Positions 41,387-49,600 of a stretch of 49,600 nucleotides of DNA are shown one piece after another. Location of the stretch: positions 1 to 49,600 of the IMG/VR virus record IMGVR_UViG_3300030099_006443. The stretch is one strand, 5' to 3'. The stretch comes from a virus. The position numbers were made by a program, and so were the translations under genes. Position 1 is the first letter of the stretch. Each line of letters starts with the position of its first letter. Below the pieces are notes generated by a model. That model ran no database searches, had not been told where the DNA came from, and saw nothing but the letters and a program-made list of their open reading frames with translations.

Positions 41387-42445
41387 TCAAGCTATCATTG
41401 AACCAGATGAACCGGGAATGTAATCAGAGAAGAAACTCTCATCAATATCAAACTCACCTGAACCCGGAGTTTGAGTGTATTGAAACATCGCCATAATCGT
41501 AGGAAGTAGTGCTACAGGACTATAGGGATTAGATAAAACTATATTGGCTACACCGCTCATTCCTTGAGCTTCAAAGTTTGCAGCAGTTGAAATTGCACTT
41601 TGCTGCATAGCCATACCGGTCTTACCCATTTCATCGGCCCTTGCTTCATAAGAAGACTTAAGGCCAGCAGCTGACTGGATCACTCCTTCGCGTTGGAACT
41701 TTGCACTCATGATTGCATCTGCTGCTTGGGTACCAAGACGAGCAGATTCTTGCATGTAGTGTTCGTTCTCGGCTTGCTCAAATTTCATCAAAGCCTGAGA
41801 TGCTTCAGGTTTTCCTGCCTTCGCTTCGGCTTCAATCTGTTGACGAGTTTGGCTGTTAGTCTGTCTGCGGGCGAGTCCCGTTGAAAGTTCCGCAGGCAAC
41901 CGCTCCATACGTTCTTTGGCATACTCATCCACCATTTCACCGGTACGAGTTACAGTGTCGTCGTACATCTGTTGGCCTTCGGCTCGGGACCCTTCTGCCA
42001 AAGTATTCATATAATCAAAAGCATCTTGGCCTCCGGTGCGAATATCTTCAGCCCCCCCAACAACGGACTGGCGAACGTCATCAATTGCTCCCCGTCCTTC
42101 TTGGTAGTTCTGATTTGTAGCATCAAGGAAGTTCATGAAATCTTGAAATGCCGCTTGCCCCATAATATTTGCGCCTTGGGGCTGATCTTCAAAATGGGAT
42201 CGACTAAGAATTTTACCAATGCCGGGACCTATTGAAACAAAGCTATCTGGTTCTCCCTTCATCGGTACAAAACCCATGGATTTAGCTCTATCAACAGGAT
42301 CCATAGAATCAGGATTAACGAAGAAATTCATGAAATCATTGGGGTTAGAAGGTCCGCCCTGAGAATAGCCCCCTGAAGGAGCAGACCCTGAGCCCGGACC
42401 TTGATTAATAAGATTCATATATTCATTACCACCGTATGCACTCAT
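41387..42445 (-). CDS. Internal virion protein candidate
   Basis: A protein of 352 residues. The first 40 are Gly/Ser/Asn-rich and flexible; the rest is helical (ERMERLPAELSTGLARRQTN, ALMKFEQAENEHYMQESARL). There is a short hydrophobic end (PVALLPTIMAMFQY). It overlaps the nozzle gene by 4 bases (ATGA). No family recognised, but the setting fits a core protein. Confidence 0.7.
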   Translation of the reverse strand: MSAYGGNEYMNLINQGPGSGSAPSGGYSQGGPSNPNDFMNFFVNPDSMDPVDRAKSMGFVPMKGEPDSFVSIGPGIGKILSRSHFEDQPQGANIMGQAAFQDFMNFLDATNQNYQEGRGAIDDVRQSVVGGAEDIRTGGQDAFDYMNTLAEGSRAEGQQMYDDTVTRTGEMVDEYAKERMERLPAELSTGLARRQTNSQTRQQIEAEAKAGKPEASQALMKFEQAENEHYMQESARLGTQAADAIMSAKFQREGVIQSAAGLKSSYEARADEMGKTGMAMQQSAISTAANFEAQGMSGVANIVLSNPYSPVALLPTIMAMFQYTQTPGSGEFDIDESFFSDYIPGSSGSMIA

Positions 42446-45400
42446 GGTATATTCCTGTCTCCGGTATCAGTTCCGGTTGTTCTACCCCTGCAAATCAAAG
42501 CCATCAATTTATAATCAAGGTCTGGTACGAAAGTCTCAAATCCGGGATTAAGAGCACTATCCTGAATGCCGTGTTTTCCGGTAGTAGTAAGGCCAGTTGC
42601 AGTAAACGCTGCGTAATCATCAGATTCCCCATTCTTAATAGAATCTCCAATAATACTACCTGAAAAATCTAAAGGAAATGCAGTTACTGCAGCAGAATCT
42701 GTTGCTGTATTGTAAACCTGTCCTTGGAAAAACTTGTAACCAGTGACCCCCCCACTAACGTCTGTAAAGTGGCAGCCTACCGAAGAAATTTGCTTGTTCT
42801 GGAACATATCAAAAGACGTAATAACTTTTTTGTCTTCGCTGCGAATCATTGGCAAAGCCCCACCTATATAACGAACCTTCATAGGGCTAATCGTAATTAC
42901 GTCATCAACAGCAATGTTACTAAATTTATTGGTGACAATATCAATGCTTCCACTGCCATCAGCATTCACAGTGCCTTTGTCGTGTTTAAAAATTGTCTCG
43001 TTGGTGCCTACATTTTCTGGAGTTGAAGAAGACAATATGTACATTTGAGAACCTACTAGATCTCCAAGCAAACTACTGTTATGGCTGAGATTCTTAGTTC
43101 CAGTAGTTCCGCTTTTTAATCCAATAGTAGTGATACCTGAACCTTGAGTTACAGAGTGAACTGTAAAAATAGAATCACCCGGACAATCTAAAGTTCGAAG
43201 CATCGGTTTGCCATCAGAAATATCGGTGCTTCCTACCAAAACTTTGTTTCGATCAATATCTAAAATATAGACTCGTGGTCTCCAATCATCAGTAATACTA
43301 CTGGCAGTAGTCGTTGGATGATTTTGGAGAAAGAAAGACCTCTCCACCATTACTGTAGAAGTAGTAGGAGTAGGAGTAGTGTTGTCGTAGGAATTTCGAG
43401 TATACGTTTTTGGCCACATGCCAGAACGTATATCAGTGAAATTTGTGTCGTGAATTTCCGTGATCCTGCCAGTATTAAACCACATGCAAGCAGTTTGATT
43501 GGCAATAGGATTCATAATAAAAAGACACGAAGCGTACGGATCATATGCCATACGAAGATCTGAAAGATTAGATTTCCAATCTTCCATAATCAAATTGTCA
43601 AGGGCTTGAACATCGTCTAGTTGACCATTGTTGGCGATTGCTTTCAAACCTTTTGACGTAATAAAGTAACAAAGAGGACCAGCAGAAGCGAAAGCGTCTT
43701 GAGCAGCAAGACCATATCCTGCATGCATATCTTCTATTTTAAGATAAACGCCATTACGACGAATGTGATAAATGCGATCAGAACTAAAACCTACTACAAA
43801 CTCACCAGCTTTAGCTAGACGTTCAACCCTATTCTGATAAACGTCAGGCGTATACTTGTTGTTGATAGGGAACAGTTCAGGGCTTCTTTCGGTCAATGAT
43901 GACCAACGAATCTCCCCAATGTTGCGAGTACGAGAATCAAGGTTAGCAGTAAGAAGTTCAGTTTCACCTTCGGGGTCAGAAACTAAAAGAGTACCGTCAT
44001 AAGCAACACCAGATCCTGCAAACGGCATATCTTTTTCACCTTCATTCTTGTCCAAATATATGTCTTGCATCGCAAGAGACAAGTCAGGAAGTTGGTAGAA
44101 ACACTCGTAAACACGATAGCCTGCTGTCCGATAGTTACCAGAAACAACATTCCCCCCACTAAATGCTGCGGGGGGATTAGATGAACACATAGTGTCCCAG
44201 TTGCTTGTGTGGGAAATTGTGGTATCCCCCAAACCAACAACCGCCTGCGTCATCGAGATCTTTCCTGCGGTCGAATCTCCATTGGCTACAACTGTGATGG
44301 TCCCATTGTGACCATTGGCCCCATTGACAAGAGCAGCAAAGTTCGTAGCACACTCTGAAATACTGCTACCTTCATTAAACTCTAGGTTCGAAGCAACAGC
44401 ACCAGTGTTTTTGATTTTATAAGTCTTTGAAGTTCCTGCTGCATCTTCAAGAGTAATGGTCTCGTTTTCATGAGCTCCAAAGTCAGAGCCGAAAACAAAA
44501 GATGCAGTTGCACCAGATACAGGGGTTGATTCAGTAATGCCTTTATACGAAGCATTATTCTTAGTGCCAGTATCGCCTTCTGAATCAGAGATATTGTAAA
44601 TGGTATCAAGATGGAGAATAGACCCTGCATAGGTCCCCCCCACTTGCTGAAGTTTGACTGATCTAAACAAATAAATCTGATCATACTTATTGATGTCTAC
44701 TTCAGCTTCCATGCTAATGTATTCACCACTAGTGTCCCATGCAGAGCCTTGGGTTTGAGAAGATTGCCTGTTGGAAATAGAACTAAGAAGACTTCGACGG
44801 CCAGTATGACTGTCGTGAAGAAAATAAGCAAAGCTGTAATCCCCCGGAGATAACCTTACAAAGTGAGGTGCATCATTATTGGGAGTGCTATTTGCAGGAG
44901 TGCTAGTAGTATTGAGGAGTTCGCCAAACGGAATAACAGTAGATGGAAAGGAAGTGCTTCTAGGAATAGAAACAGGAGTAGTATCGCCAAAGCCTCGAAC
45001 AATAGGGGCAGGTCCCGGTCCTCCATTTACAACTTGATGGGTATAAGTGGAAGTACCGTCAAAGTCAATATAGAAAACACGAGGAACCCGACCCTTGACA
45101 AGTGTAATTACATACTTGCCCATCGATACGACATCCATTTTGTCGTTGCTAGAAACATGACCTCCCGCAGACGAACTGTGATCGCTGATCAAAACAGTAC
45201 GCCAACCAGTAGCACCGTCTACTGTATTAGTTGGACAAAAATCCATGTAAATACCTGAGTCGGTATTAAGTATATTTTTTACTCGATAAACAAACCCGTG
45301 GCCAAATTCGCCCTCTCGGATTTGAAAACTAACTGGAAAACAATCAGTGACAGTAGAAGTCTTCGCCTGAGTGGGGGGAGCCACAGAAGAGAATGCACGA

Positions 45401-45606
45401 GCACCAGAACTACTAAAGTCCTTATAGATGTCAAGGGTGTGAGCAAGACGAAATCCAGAAGAAGGACGGCAACCAAAACGCCTACTACCGTCAACTCCTA
45501 CAACTTCATGAGCCGTGCCTTCTCCAGAAAGAGCAGTGCGTTCAATACCCTTGTTTTGGGATGCAGTAACTGTGGGATAAACCCATCTTCTATTAACTTC
45601 AGGCAT
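42442..45606 (-). CDS. Large tail nozzle-like (tail tubular B-like) protein
   Basis: A protein of 1054 residues with repeated beta motifs. Conserved-looking segments are FVVGFSSDRIYHIRRNGVYL, GPLCYFITSKGLKAIANNGQ and LRMAYDPYASCLFIMNPIAN, a style typical of phage nozzle or stabilisation proteins with a propeller-like fold (compare T7 gp12). Ser/Thr-rich insertions make it longer than T7 gp12. It would extend the tail below the adaptor. Three G6-motif copies plus one nearby (42748, 44152, 44636, 45371). Confidence 0.75.
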   Translation of the reverse strand: MPEVNRRWVYPTVTASQNKGIERTALSGEGTAHEVVGVDGSRRFGCRPSSGFRLAHTLDIYKDFSSSGARAFSSVAPPTQAKTSTVTDCFPVSFQIREGEFGHGFVYRVKNILNTDSGIYMDFCPTNTVDGATGWRTVLISDHSSSAGGHVSSNDKMDVVSMGKYVITLVKGRVPRVFYIDFDGTSTYTHQVVNGGPGPAPIVRGFGDTTPVSIPRSTSFPSTVIPFGELLNTTSTPANSTPNNDAPHFVRLSPGDYSFAYFLHDSHTGRRSLLSSISNRQSSQTQGSAWDTSGEYISMEAEVDINKYDQIYLFRSVKLQQVGGTYAGSILHLDTIYNISDSEGDTGTKNNASYKGITESTPVSGATASFVFGSDFGAHENETITLEDAAGTSKTYKIKNTGAVASNLEFNEGSSISECATNFAALVNGANGHNGTITVVANGDSTAGKISMTQAVVGLGDTTISHTSNWDTMCSSNPPAAFSGGNVVSGNYRTAGYRVYECFYQLPDLSLAMQDIYLDKNEGEKDMPFAGSGVAYDGTLLVSDPEGETELLTANLDSRTRNIGEIRWSSLTERSPELFPINNKYTPDVYQNRVERLAKAGEFVVGFSSDRIYHIRRNGVYLKIEDMHAGYGLAAQDAFASAGPLCYFITSKGLKAIANNGQLDDVQALDNLIMEDWKSNLSDLRMAYDPYASCLFIMNPIANQTACMWFNTGRITEIHDTNFTDIRSGMWPKTYTRNSYDNTTPTPTTSTVMVERSFFLQNHPTTTASSITDDWRPRVYILDIDRNKVLVGSTDISDGKPMLRTLDCPGDSIFTVHSVTQGSGITTIGLKSGTTGTKNLSHNSSLLGDLVGSQMYILSSSTPENVGTNETIFKHDKGTVNADGSGSIDIVTNKFSNIAVDDVITISPMKVRYIGGALPMIRSEDKKVITSFDMFQNKQISSVGCHFTDVSGGVTGYKFFQGQVYNTATDSAAVTAFPLDFSGSIIGDSIKNGESDDYAAFTATGLTTTGKHGIQDSALNPGFETFVPDLDYKLMALICRGRTTGTDTGDRNIP

Positions 45607-45865
45607 TTTTGTTTTCCTTGCTCGGGAAAGCGTCGTTCAAAGCCTTCCTTCTTTTTCCGCAACCGCATCCCTTTTTACGTTTAATGGTCTTAAAAGCTCT
45701 TTGAATACCTGTTGCCTTTAAGACTTTTTCAACTTTGTCGCCAAGGCCTCTATCAGGACCTTTGTATTTTTCGCAAATACCACAGTCTTCTTCTAAAGGC
45801 TTTCCTTCAAACTCGCCAATACGACATCGACCATTCTTTAAAATGTAATACTTGCACTGGATCAT
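45599..45865 (-). CDS. Small Cys-rich conserved phage protein (GCGCGKRRKALN type)
   Basis: A protein of 88 residues. It has CKYYILKNGRC, EDCGICEKYKGPDRGLGD and GCGCGKRRKALNDAFPSK, a set I recognise from many marine phages and related environmental sequences as a short conserved protein of unknown function. Seven cysteines suggest metal binding. It overlaps the nozzle gene start by 8 bases and the Cys-rich tail gene by 4. Confidence 0.85.
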   Translation of the reverse strand: MIQCKYYILKNGRCRIGEFEGKPLEEDCGICEKYKGPDRGLGDKVEKVLKATGIQRAFKTIKRKKGCGCGKRRKALNDAFPSKENKNA

Positions 45866-47829
45866 GGTACGTCCAATACTCCATCTTCACAACTACTTCC
45901 CGGGACTTCGTTATCAGGAATGCATTCAAGACTTATAACTGATTCGCTAATGCTGTAATCAACAGATATATCTCTAGTTCCAGAATCTACATTTGGAATA
46001 GATTGAGATGTTGCAGGAGAAGGCAGTTGAAAACTCCAAATTGGTTCGCCGTCTCGAACTAAATTACAAGCATAATTTCGACTACCATCAAAATTTATAT
46101 GAGCGAGTCCTGCTTCTGGGTCAAGATAAGCACCATCAAGAACACCATTATTTAAACCAAAGCCTGCACCAAATCCCCAAGCATTTGCAGAGTCATCCCA
46201 AAGACGTTGTAAATCTCCACCGTCTTTATATTGCCTATCGAAATCACAACCATTAACTGCAAGAGATGTTTCATCAGCACCATTCCAACTCAATGCAGTA
46301 GTGAGCTCTGCGATTGAAGGAAAATCTGTCCAATACATAGAATTGTATTCAGGGGTGTCATCACAACAACACATTTCTTTAGCATCATCTTGAAGCATAG
46401 CGGTTGTTATGCCAATAGGAACTGTGCTTATAACTGGACCAATTATAGTCTCATCAGTTGTACCACCAGCATCTGTAAATGTAGACTTGTATGTTGCGGT
46501 TAATTGAAGATACAACTCTCCACAATTCAAATAATTCATAATGCATTGATCAATGGCAATATCTAAAGGACAAACTTGATTATTTGGATTTGGTGTTCCC
46601 GAACATTCAGCACCGTCTTCATACAAACAAATTCTTTTTTCGAGCCTTGCTTCGGTAATGAGAGGAGGCCTAGTTGTAGAAGGCGTTCCTTGATCAACTA
46701 AAGAAATTGAAGCATTAATCATTTCATCTTTAGCAACTTCCACACTTAGTATTGAACCAGAACATCCGGGTCCCGAAAATGTAGTGCGTGTAGAAGTCGC
46801 TAAAAAATTCCATGTGTGACTGAAACTTACATTGTCAATAACGACACAAGGGTTCTTTGCATGTTCGCTTAAAATTATTGGTACAGGATCAGATGAATCT
46901 CCTGTTGACTGATTTCCTTGCATGTAAACCGTGTAATCAATAATTACTTGAATATCAAAGTTGTAGTCTGAAGTGGCAATCGTCTTTGACGTATTAACAC
47001 AGTTTTCAATGTTTTGATTAATGTTCCAGTTGTTGAATGTGACAGTCTTTCTTCCTTTGTACTCCAGCTTGGAAGGATTGGAAGATCCCGTTCGATTACA
47101 TTCTTGGGTTCTACATTCAACACAAGCAGGATCATTGCAACCCCCCGACTTCAAAACAAAAGTCATACCGCTAGTGCTGTTGCAATTAGTACAACCAATA
47201 ACTTGAACATCATCTGTATCAGGAGAACATTTTTCACATGGGGGAGTGTTATCTGGATGAGAACTGTCAAAACAAAGATTAGAAGTTGACCCATTGTTTT
47301 TTAGAGTGCCACAAAATTTGTGACAAGGATCACCTTCAATAGGATCACCGTTGTCGTCTACATGACAACAAGGATCTCCATCAGTCCTAGTAAATTCCCA
47401 AGTCCCTGCATAACTAGATGGATTGCTAGAATCAATTGTTATGCTAAGAAGGTCATTCCAAACATCCGCAACTGCGGCCATTGTATAAGTATTGCAGGCT
47501 TCATTGCAGGGAGTAAAAAAGTAGTATGGTTCAGGGCAATCGTCGTCATCACAATCATCTTGTTTTTCAAACCCCCCACTAGGTGCGGGGCTTCCGCCTG
47601 CAAAAGCAGTTTGCAATTTACCGCAATAAACGCAAGGTATTTCTCGATTACCATTGTCGTACTTATAAACATCATCTTCTTGGGGAGTTTGTCCGAGAAT
47701 TGTTTCCCATTGACTTTTTGTAGCAAAGAAAGTGTCCGCGCAAGGATCAGTGCCCGGACATGGCACAAAGAAAAATACAGTATCAGGGTCAATACAACAA
47801 CAACTAATAACCGGACCTGTCACGGACAA
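45862..47829 (-). CDS. Very cysteine-rich tail protein
   Basis: A protein of 655 residues with 39 Cys (6%); 24 lie in the first 240 residues, in clusters such as SCCC, CVYC, DPCCHV, CEKC, CTNC and CVECRTQEC. Between them are Asp/Ser/Thr-rich beta segments. Such a pattern in a phage tail protein suggests many disulphides or bound metals. It sits between a fibre-like protein and the nozzle, so it may form the receptor-binding tip or a stiff spike. No family recognised. Confidence 0.8.
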   Translation of the reverse strand: MSVTGPVISCCCIDPDTVFFFVPCPGTDPCADTFFATKSQWETILGQTPQEDDVYKYDNGNREIPCVYCGKLQTAFAGGSPAPSGGFEKQDDCDDDDCPEPYYFFTPCNEACNTYTMAAVADVWNDLLSITIDSSNPSSYAGTWEFTRTDGDPCCHVDDNGDPIEGDPCHKFCGTLKNNGSTSNLCFDSSHPDNTPPCEKCSPDTDDVQVIGCTNCNSTSGMTFVLKSGGCNDPACVECRTQECNRTGSSNPSKLEYKGRKTVTFNNWNINQNIENCVNTSKTIATSDYNFDIQVIIDYTVYMQGNQSTGDSSDPVPIILSEHAKNPCVVIDNVSFSHTWNFLATSTRTTFSGPGCSGSILSVEVAKDEMINASISLVDQGTPSTTRPPLITEARLEKRICLYEDGAECSGTPNPNNQVCPLDIAIDQCIMNYLNCGELYLQLTATYKSTFTDAGGTTDETIIGPVISTVPIGITTAMLQDDAKEMCCCDDTPEYNSMYWTDFPSIAELTTALSWNGADETSLAVNGCDFDRQYKDGGDLQRLWDDSANAWGFGAGFGLNNGVLDGAYLDPEAGLAHINFDGSRNYACNLVRDGEPIWSFQLPSPATSQSIPNVDSGTRDISVDYSISESVISLECIPDNEVPGSSCEDGVLDVP

Positions 47830-49169
47830 ATGGCCTTAATTTGAGAAGGTCCTGCAAATACCCAACGATTAGAAGAAATCTGTTGAACTAAAACAATATC
47901 ACTAACAGAATAGGGAGCATAAACCAAAGTTGCACCCGAATCAGTCAGGCTAGTTGGATTCTTATGAACGTAACCAATATTAGGCGTTATGACTTGATTA
48001 AAAGAGTTAAAGCCAAAATCCCAAATCTCTTTGCCTGTAACATGAGAAAAATTTGAGGATGAGTTACCCAAGCCATCTGCAGTACCAACACTTGCTTTGT
48101 ACTTATAGTAATAAACCAATACGCCCAAGATATTAATGCTTGAAATACCTCCTTCAATGCTAAGGTCTTCAGTAATCCTTGCAAGTTGAGTACCAAAGCC
48201 TGCATGAGGAACTGGAGTTAAAGAAAAACGAACTTCGTCAGTTCCTCCCGGAGAAGCATTGTTGCCATCAATTACGAGAACATCTTTGACAACTGTATTT
48301 GTAGTGTTGTTGGTGAGCTTAAGAGTTTGATTTTTTTCGTCCGCAGATATCGACGTATCATCAGTTTGAATTGTAGAATAAGAATGAATAGCTTCAGTTA
48401 ATCCAACTGTTATAGTGCTACCAGAAGCCTCTGTACTAATTCCAGTACCACCTGCAATGTCAAGAGTTGAATTTTGTGCGCTTGCAGTTAAAACATTACT
48501 GTCATCAGAAGTAAAGTTTTCAAATAGATTTCGTTTGAACTCTACCTTTAATGTATCTGCGCCTGATTTATCAGTATTGATATATGAACCTGAACCTTGA
48601 GGGTCAGTAGAATTATAATCACCCGCAATGTTTATGTTGTCGTCAGGACCACTAGCATTAATTGAATTACCACTATTATCTACAACAATACCAAAACCAT
48701 CTGAAGCAGCATTTGACTCTGCTGCTTGGACTGCATTCTCAAACTGAGTAGTGTCTAAACTAACTACATAATCTTTACTGTCAGTGTCATCAGCTGCAGG
48801 ACTAACGGTGACAGGATTGTAATCTGTCCCGCCAATCGTAAGTTGAGAAGCACCTGCCGTTACTGTAGCAAAGTGAGTGTTAGCTCCTCCTCCCCCCACA
48901 TTATCAATATTGAAAATTGTGGGGCTAAAGATTTGTTGGTTTATCTCTGGGGTATTGTTAAACCTATTGCCGTCACTAAAGTTCGTTGCTCGACTTTGAG
49001 AGTTAGGTAGTCTTAAAGAATACGGGGTATCTGAGATAGTCCCTGACATACGAGTTACTTGACTAAAACCATTCAAAATAGTTTTAGGCCAAGTCTTTAA
49101 TGTAACAGGGTAACTATCACCGGGAACTAAACCATAAGGCTGACTTCTACTTGTTGTATTGATGTACAT
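47820..49169 (-). CDS. Tail fibre / spike-like protein
   Basis: A protein of 449 residues, Asn/Ser/Thr/Asp-rich with beta-repeat character (TVTAGASQLTIGGTDYNPVT, GISTEASGSTITVGLTEAIH). The C-terminal part (YYKYKASVGTADGLGNSSSN) looks like a fibre-tip segment. No chaperone or enzyme motif seen. It overlaps the Cys-rich gene by 10 bases. Fibre role inferred from composition and location. Confidence 0.75.
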   Translation of the reverse strand: MYINTTSRSQPYGLVPGDSYPVTLKTWPKTILNGFSQVTRMSGTISDTPYSLRLPNSQSRATNFSDGNRFNNTPEINQQIFSPTIFNIDNVGGGGANTHFATVTAGASQLTIGGTDYNPVTVSPAADDTDSKDYVVSLDTTQFENAVQAAESNAASDGFGIVVDNSGNSINASGPDDNINIAGDYNSTDPQGSGSYINTDKSGADTLKVEFKRNLFENFTSDDSNVLTASAQNSTLDIAGGTGISTEASGSTITVGLTEAIHSYSTIQTDDTSISADEKNQTLKLTNNTTNTVVKDVLVIDGNNASPGGTDEVRFSLTPVPHAGFGTQLARITEDLSIEGGISSINILGVLVYYYKYKASVGTADGLGNSSSNFSHVTGKEIWDFGFNSFNQVITPNIGYVHKNPTSLTDSGATLVYAPYSVSDIVLVQQISSNRWVFAGPSQIKAICP

Positions 49170-49172
49170 GGT

Positions 49173-49600
49173 TTAACTCGGGTCTACAAGTTCAATTTTT
49201 ACTGCATCTGCCTGATCCCATCCCCAGTTACCACCACTTTCCATGTCAGAAGAACTGAAGGTTACAGTATTGCCACCACTATCCACCCAATTCCAAATTG
49301 AATCACCTGCACCTGCATTACTACCACGAAGAGTCGTTTTTACTCCACCAGTAGAAGGGGTAATAGTTACTCTAATTTCCCAATCAGAACCTAAGCCTGC
49401 TTGATCAGGATCGCCAGCAGAAAACAAAACGCCTGTTGTAGAAATGCGACTACCAGAATCTATCTTAAGATGTGATCCTGTGGTAGAGCTTGAAGAGGTC
49501 CAAGTTCCATGATTGAGACGATTCCACCAATTATTTGTAGAACGCCACCTCCACTCATTCCCTCCTAAATTGTAAGTATCAATAACTGTTTCTCCTCCCG
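49173..49600 (-). CDS. 3' part of the junction-spanning tail-associated gene
   Basis: Bases 49173-49500 encode about 108 residues that continue the frame started at 149; 49501-49600 is the repeated copy of the first 100 bases and stays in the same frame. The product ends IELVDPS at a TAA. The C-terminal half is beta-like (SDWEIRVTITPSTGGVKTTL) and Trp/Gly-rich. Its stop lies 3 bases before the next gene's start. Confidence 0.8.
   Translation of the reverse strand, partial: GGETVIDTYNLGGNEWRWRSTNNWWNRLNHGTWTSSSSTTGSHLKIDSGSRISTTGVLFSAGDPDQAGLGSDWEIRVTITPSTGGVKTTLRGSNAGAGDSIWNWVDSGGNTVTFSSSDMESGGNWGWDQADAVKIELVDPS
49501..49600. repeat. Terminal direct repeat, right copy
   Basis: Identical to bases 1-100 except C at 49599 for T at 99. 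It shows that the sequence closes on itself, giving a unique length of 49500 bases. Confidence 0.95.

Larger units (their letters stand above)
137..48899. repeat. Dispersed G6 word family, GTGGGGGGA / TCCCCCCAC
   Basis: Counted by eye, GTGGGGGG starts at 137, 3034, 8294, 9851, 18254, 26869, 39608 and 45371. CCCCCCAC starts at 4491, 10128, 13802, 19856, 21526, 22625, 26342, 28333, 31443, 31900, 35018, 37510, 39319, 42748, 44152, 44636, 47572 and 48892. Twenty-one of these 26 match the 9-base GTGGGGGGA / TCCCCCCAC, and 17 have a further A (AGTGGGGGG). Copies are spread through both blocks but are absent from the capsid gene and from 13810-18250. Confidence 0.85.

Noticed and set aside
137-48899. 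G-quadruplex explanation for the G6 words
   Set aside because: Each site has one G run only; four nearby runs are needed for an ordinary quadruplex.

Overview
The window holds what looks like the complete genome of a tailed double-stranded DNA phage, with a unique length of about 49.5 kb. Its last 100 bases (49501-49600) repeat its first 100 with one mismatch, and one gene reads through that junction without interruption (start codon at 149, stop at 49173). The map is therefore circular or circularly permuted. The virion genes include terminase, portal, scaffold-like, major capsid, a connector-like protein, a nozzle-like protein of 1054 residues and very large internal-protein candidates. No sheath, tail-tube or tape-measure gene was recognised, so a short-tailed (podovirus-like) particle is inferred. 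I recognise no RNA polymerase, integrase, tRNA or endolysin. The host is unknown. A PAPG + hydrophobic + Arg-rich C-terminus, like planctomycete PEP-CTERM signals, and a very cysteine-rich tail protein make a planctomycete-like host conceivable, at low confidence.

The genome is built as two opposed gene blocks. They diverge from a roughly 200 bp gap at 14221-14426 that contains sigma70-like promoter candidates for both strands. They converge at a GC-rich hairpin at 33470-33505. The plus-strand block (14427-33457) carries replication and takeover genes: an SF3 (P4/D5-type) helicase followed by a cluster of GTACCA repeats that may be the origin; a run of small accessory genes separated by strong hairpins (a DUF2493/SLOG protein and a P-loop kinase among them); a family-4-like uracil-DNA glycosylase; a family A DNA polymerase; an ERCC4-type nuclease; a metallophosphoesterase; membrane proteins; a RecB/Cas4-like nuclease; a Sak4-like RecA-fold ATPase; an SSB-like protein; and a DUF932 protein.

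The minus-strand block is the late region. Read in the direction of transcription it runs from 14220 down to 1 and continues from 49500 down to 33530. Its order is: coiled-coil basic protein, small terminase, a small gene, large terminase, portal, scaffold, major capsid, holin-like protein, a cluster of tiny lysine-rich proteins, a sigma-factor-like protein, connector proteins, tail fibre-like proteins, a Cys-rich tail protein, nozzle, internal proteins and a last membrane protein with the PEP-CTERM-like tail. Many genes overlap by ATGA, TGATG or TAATG, which implies translational coupling.

The most unusual signal is a dispersed DNA word, TCCCCCCAC or its complement GTGGGGGGA. It occurs 21 times exactly (26 times as the 8-mer CCCCCCAC/GTGGGGGG) on both strands, in several different reading frames and also between genes. 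Fewer than one copy is expected by chance, so it looks like a nucleic-acid-level signal such as a Chi-like, priming or packaging site.
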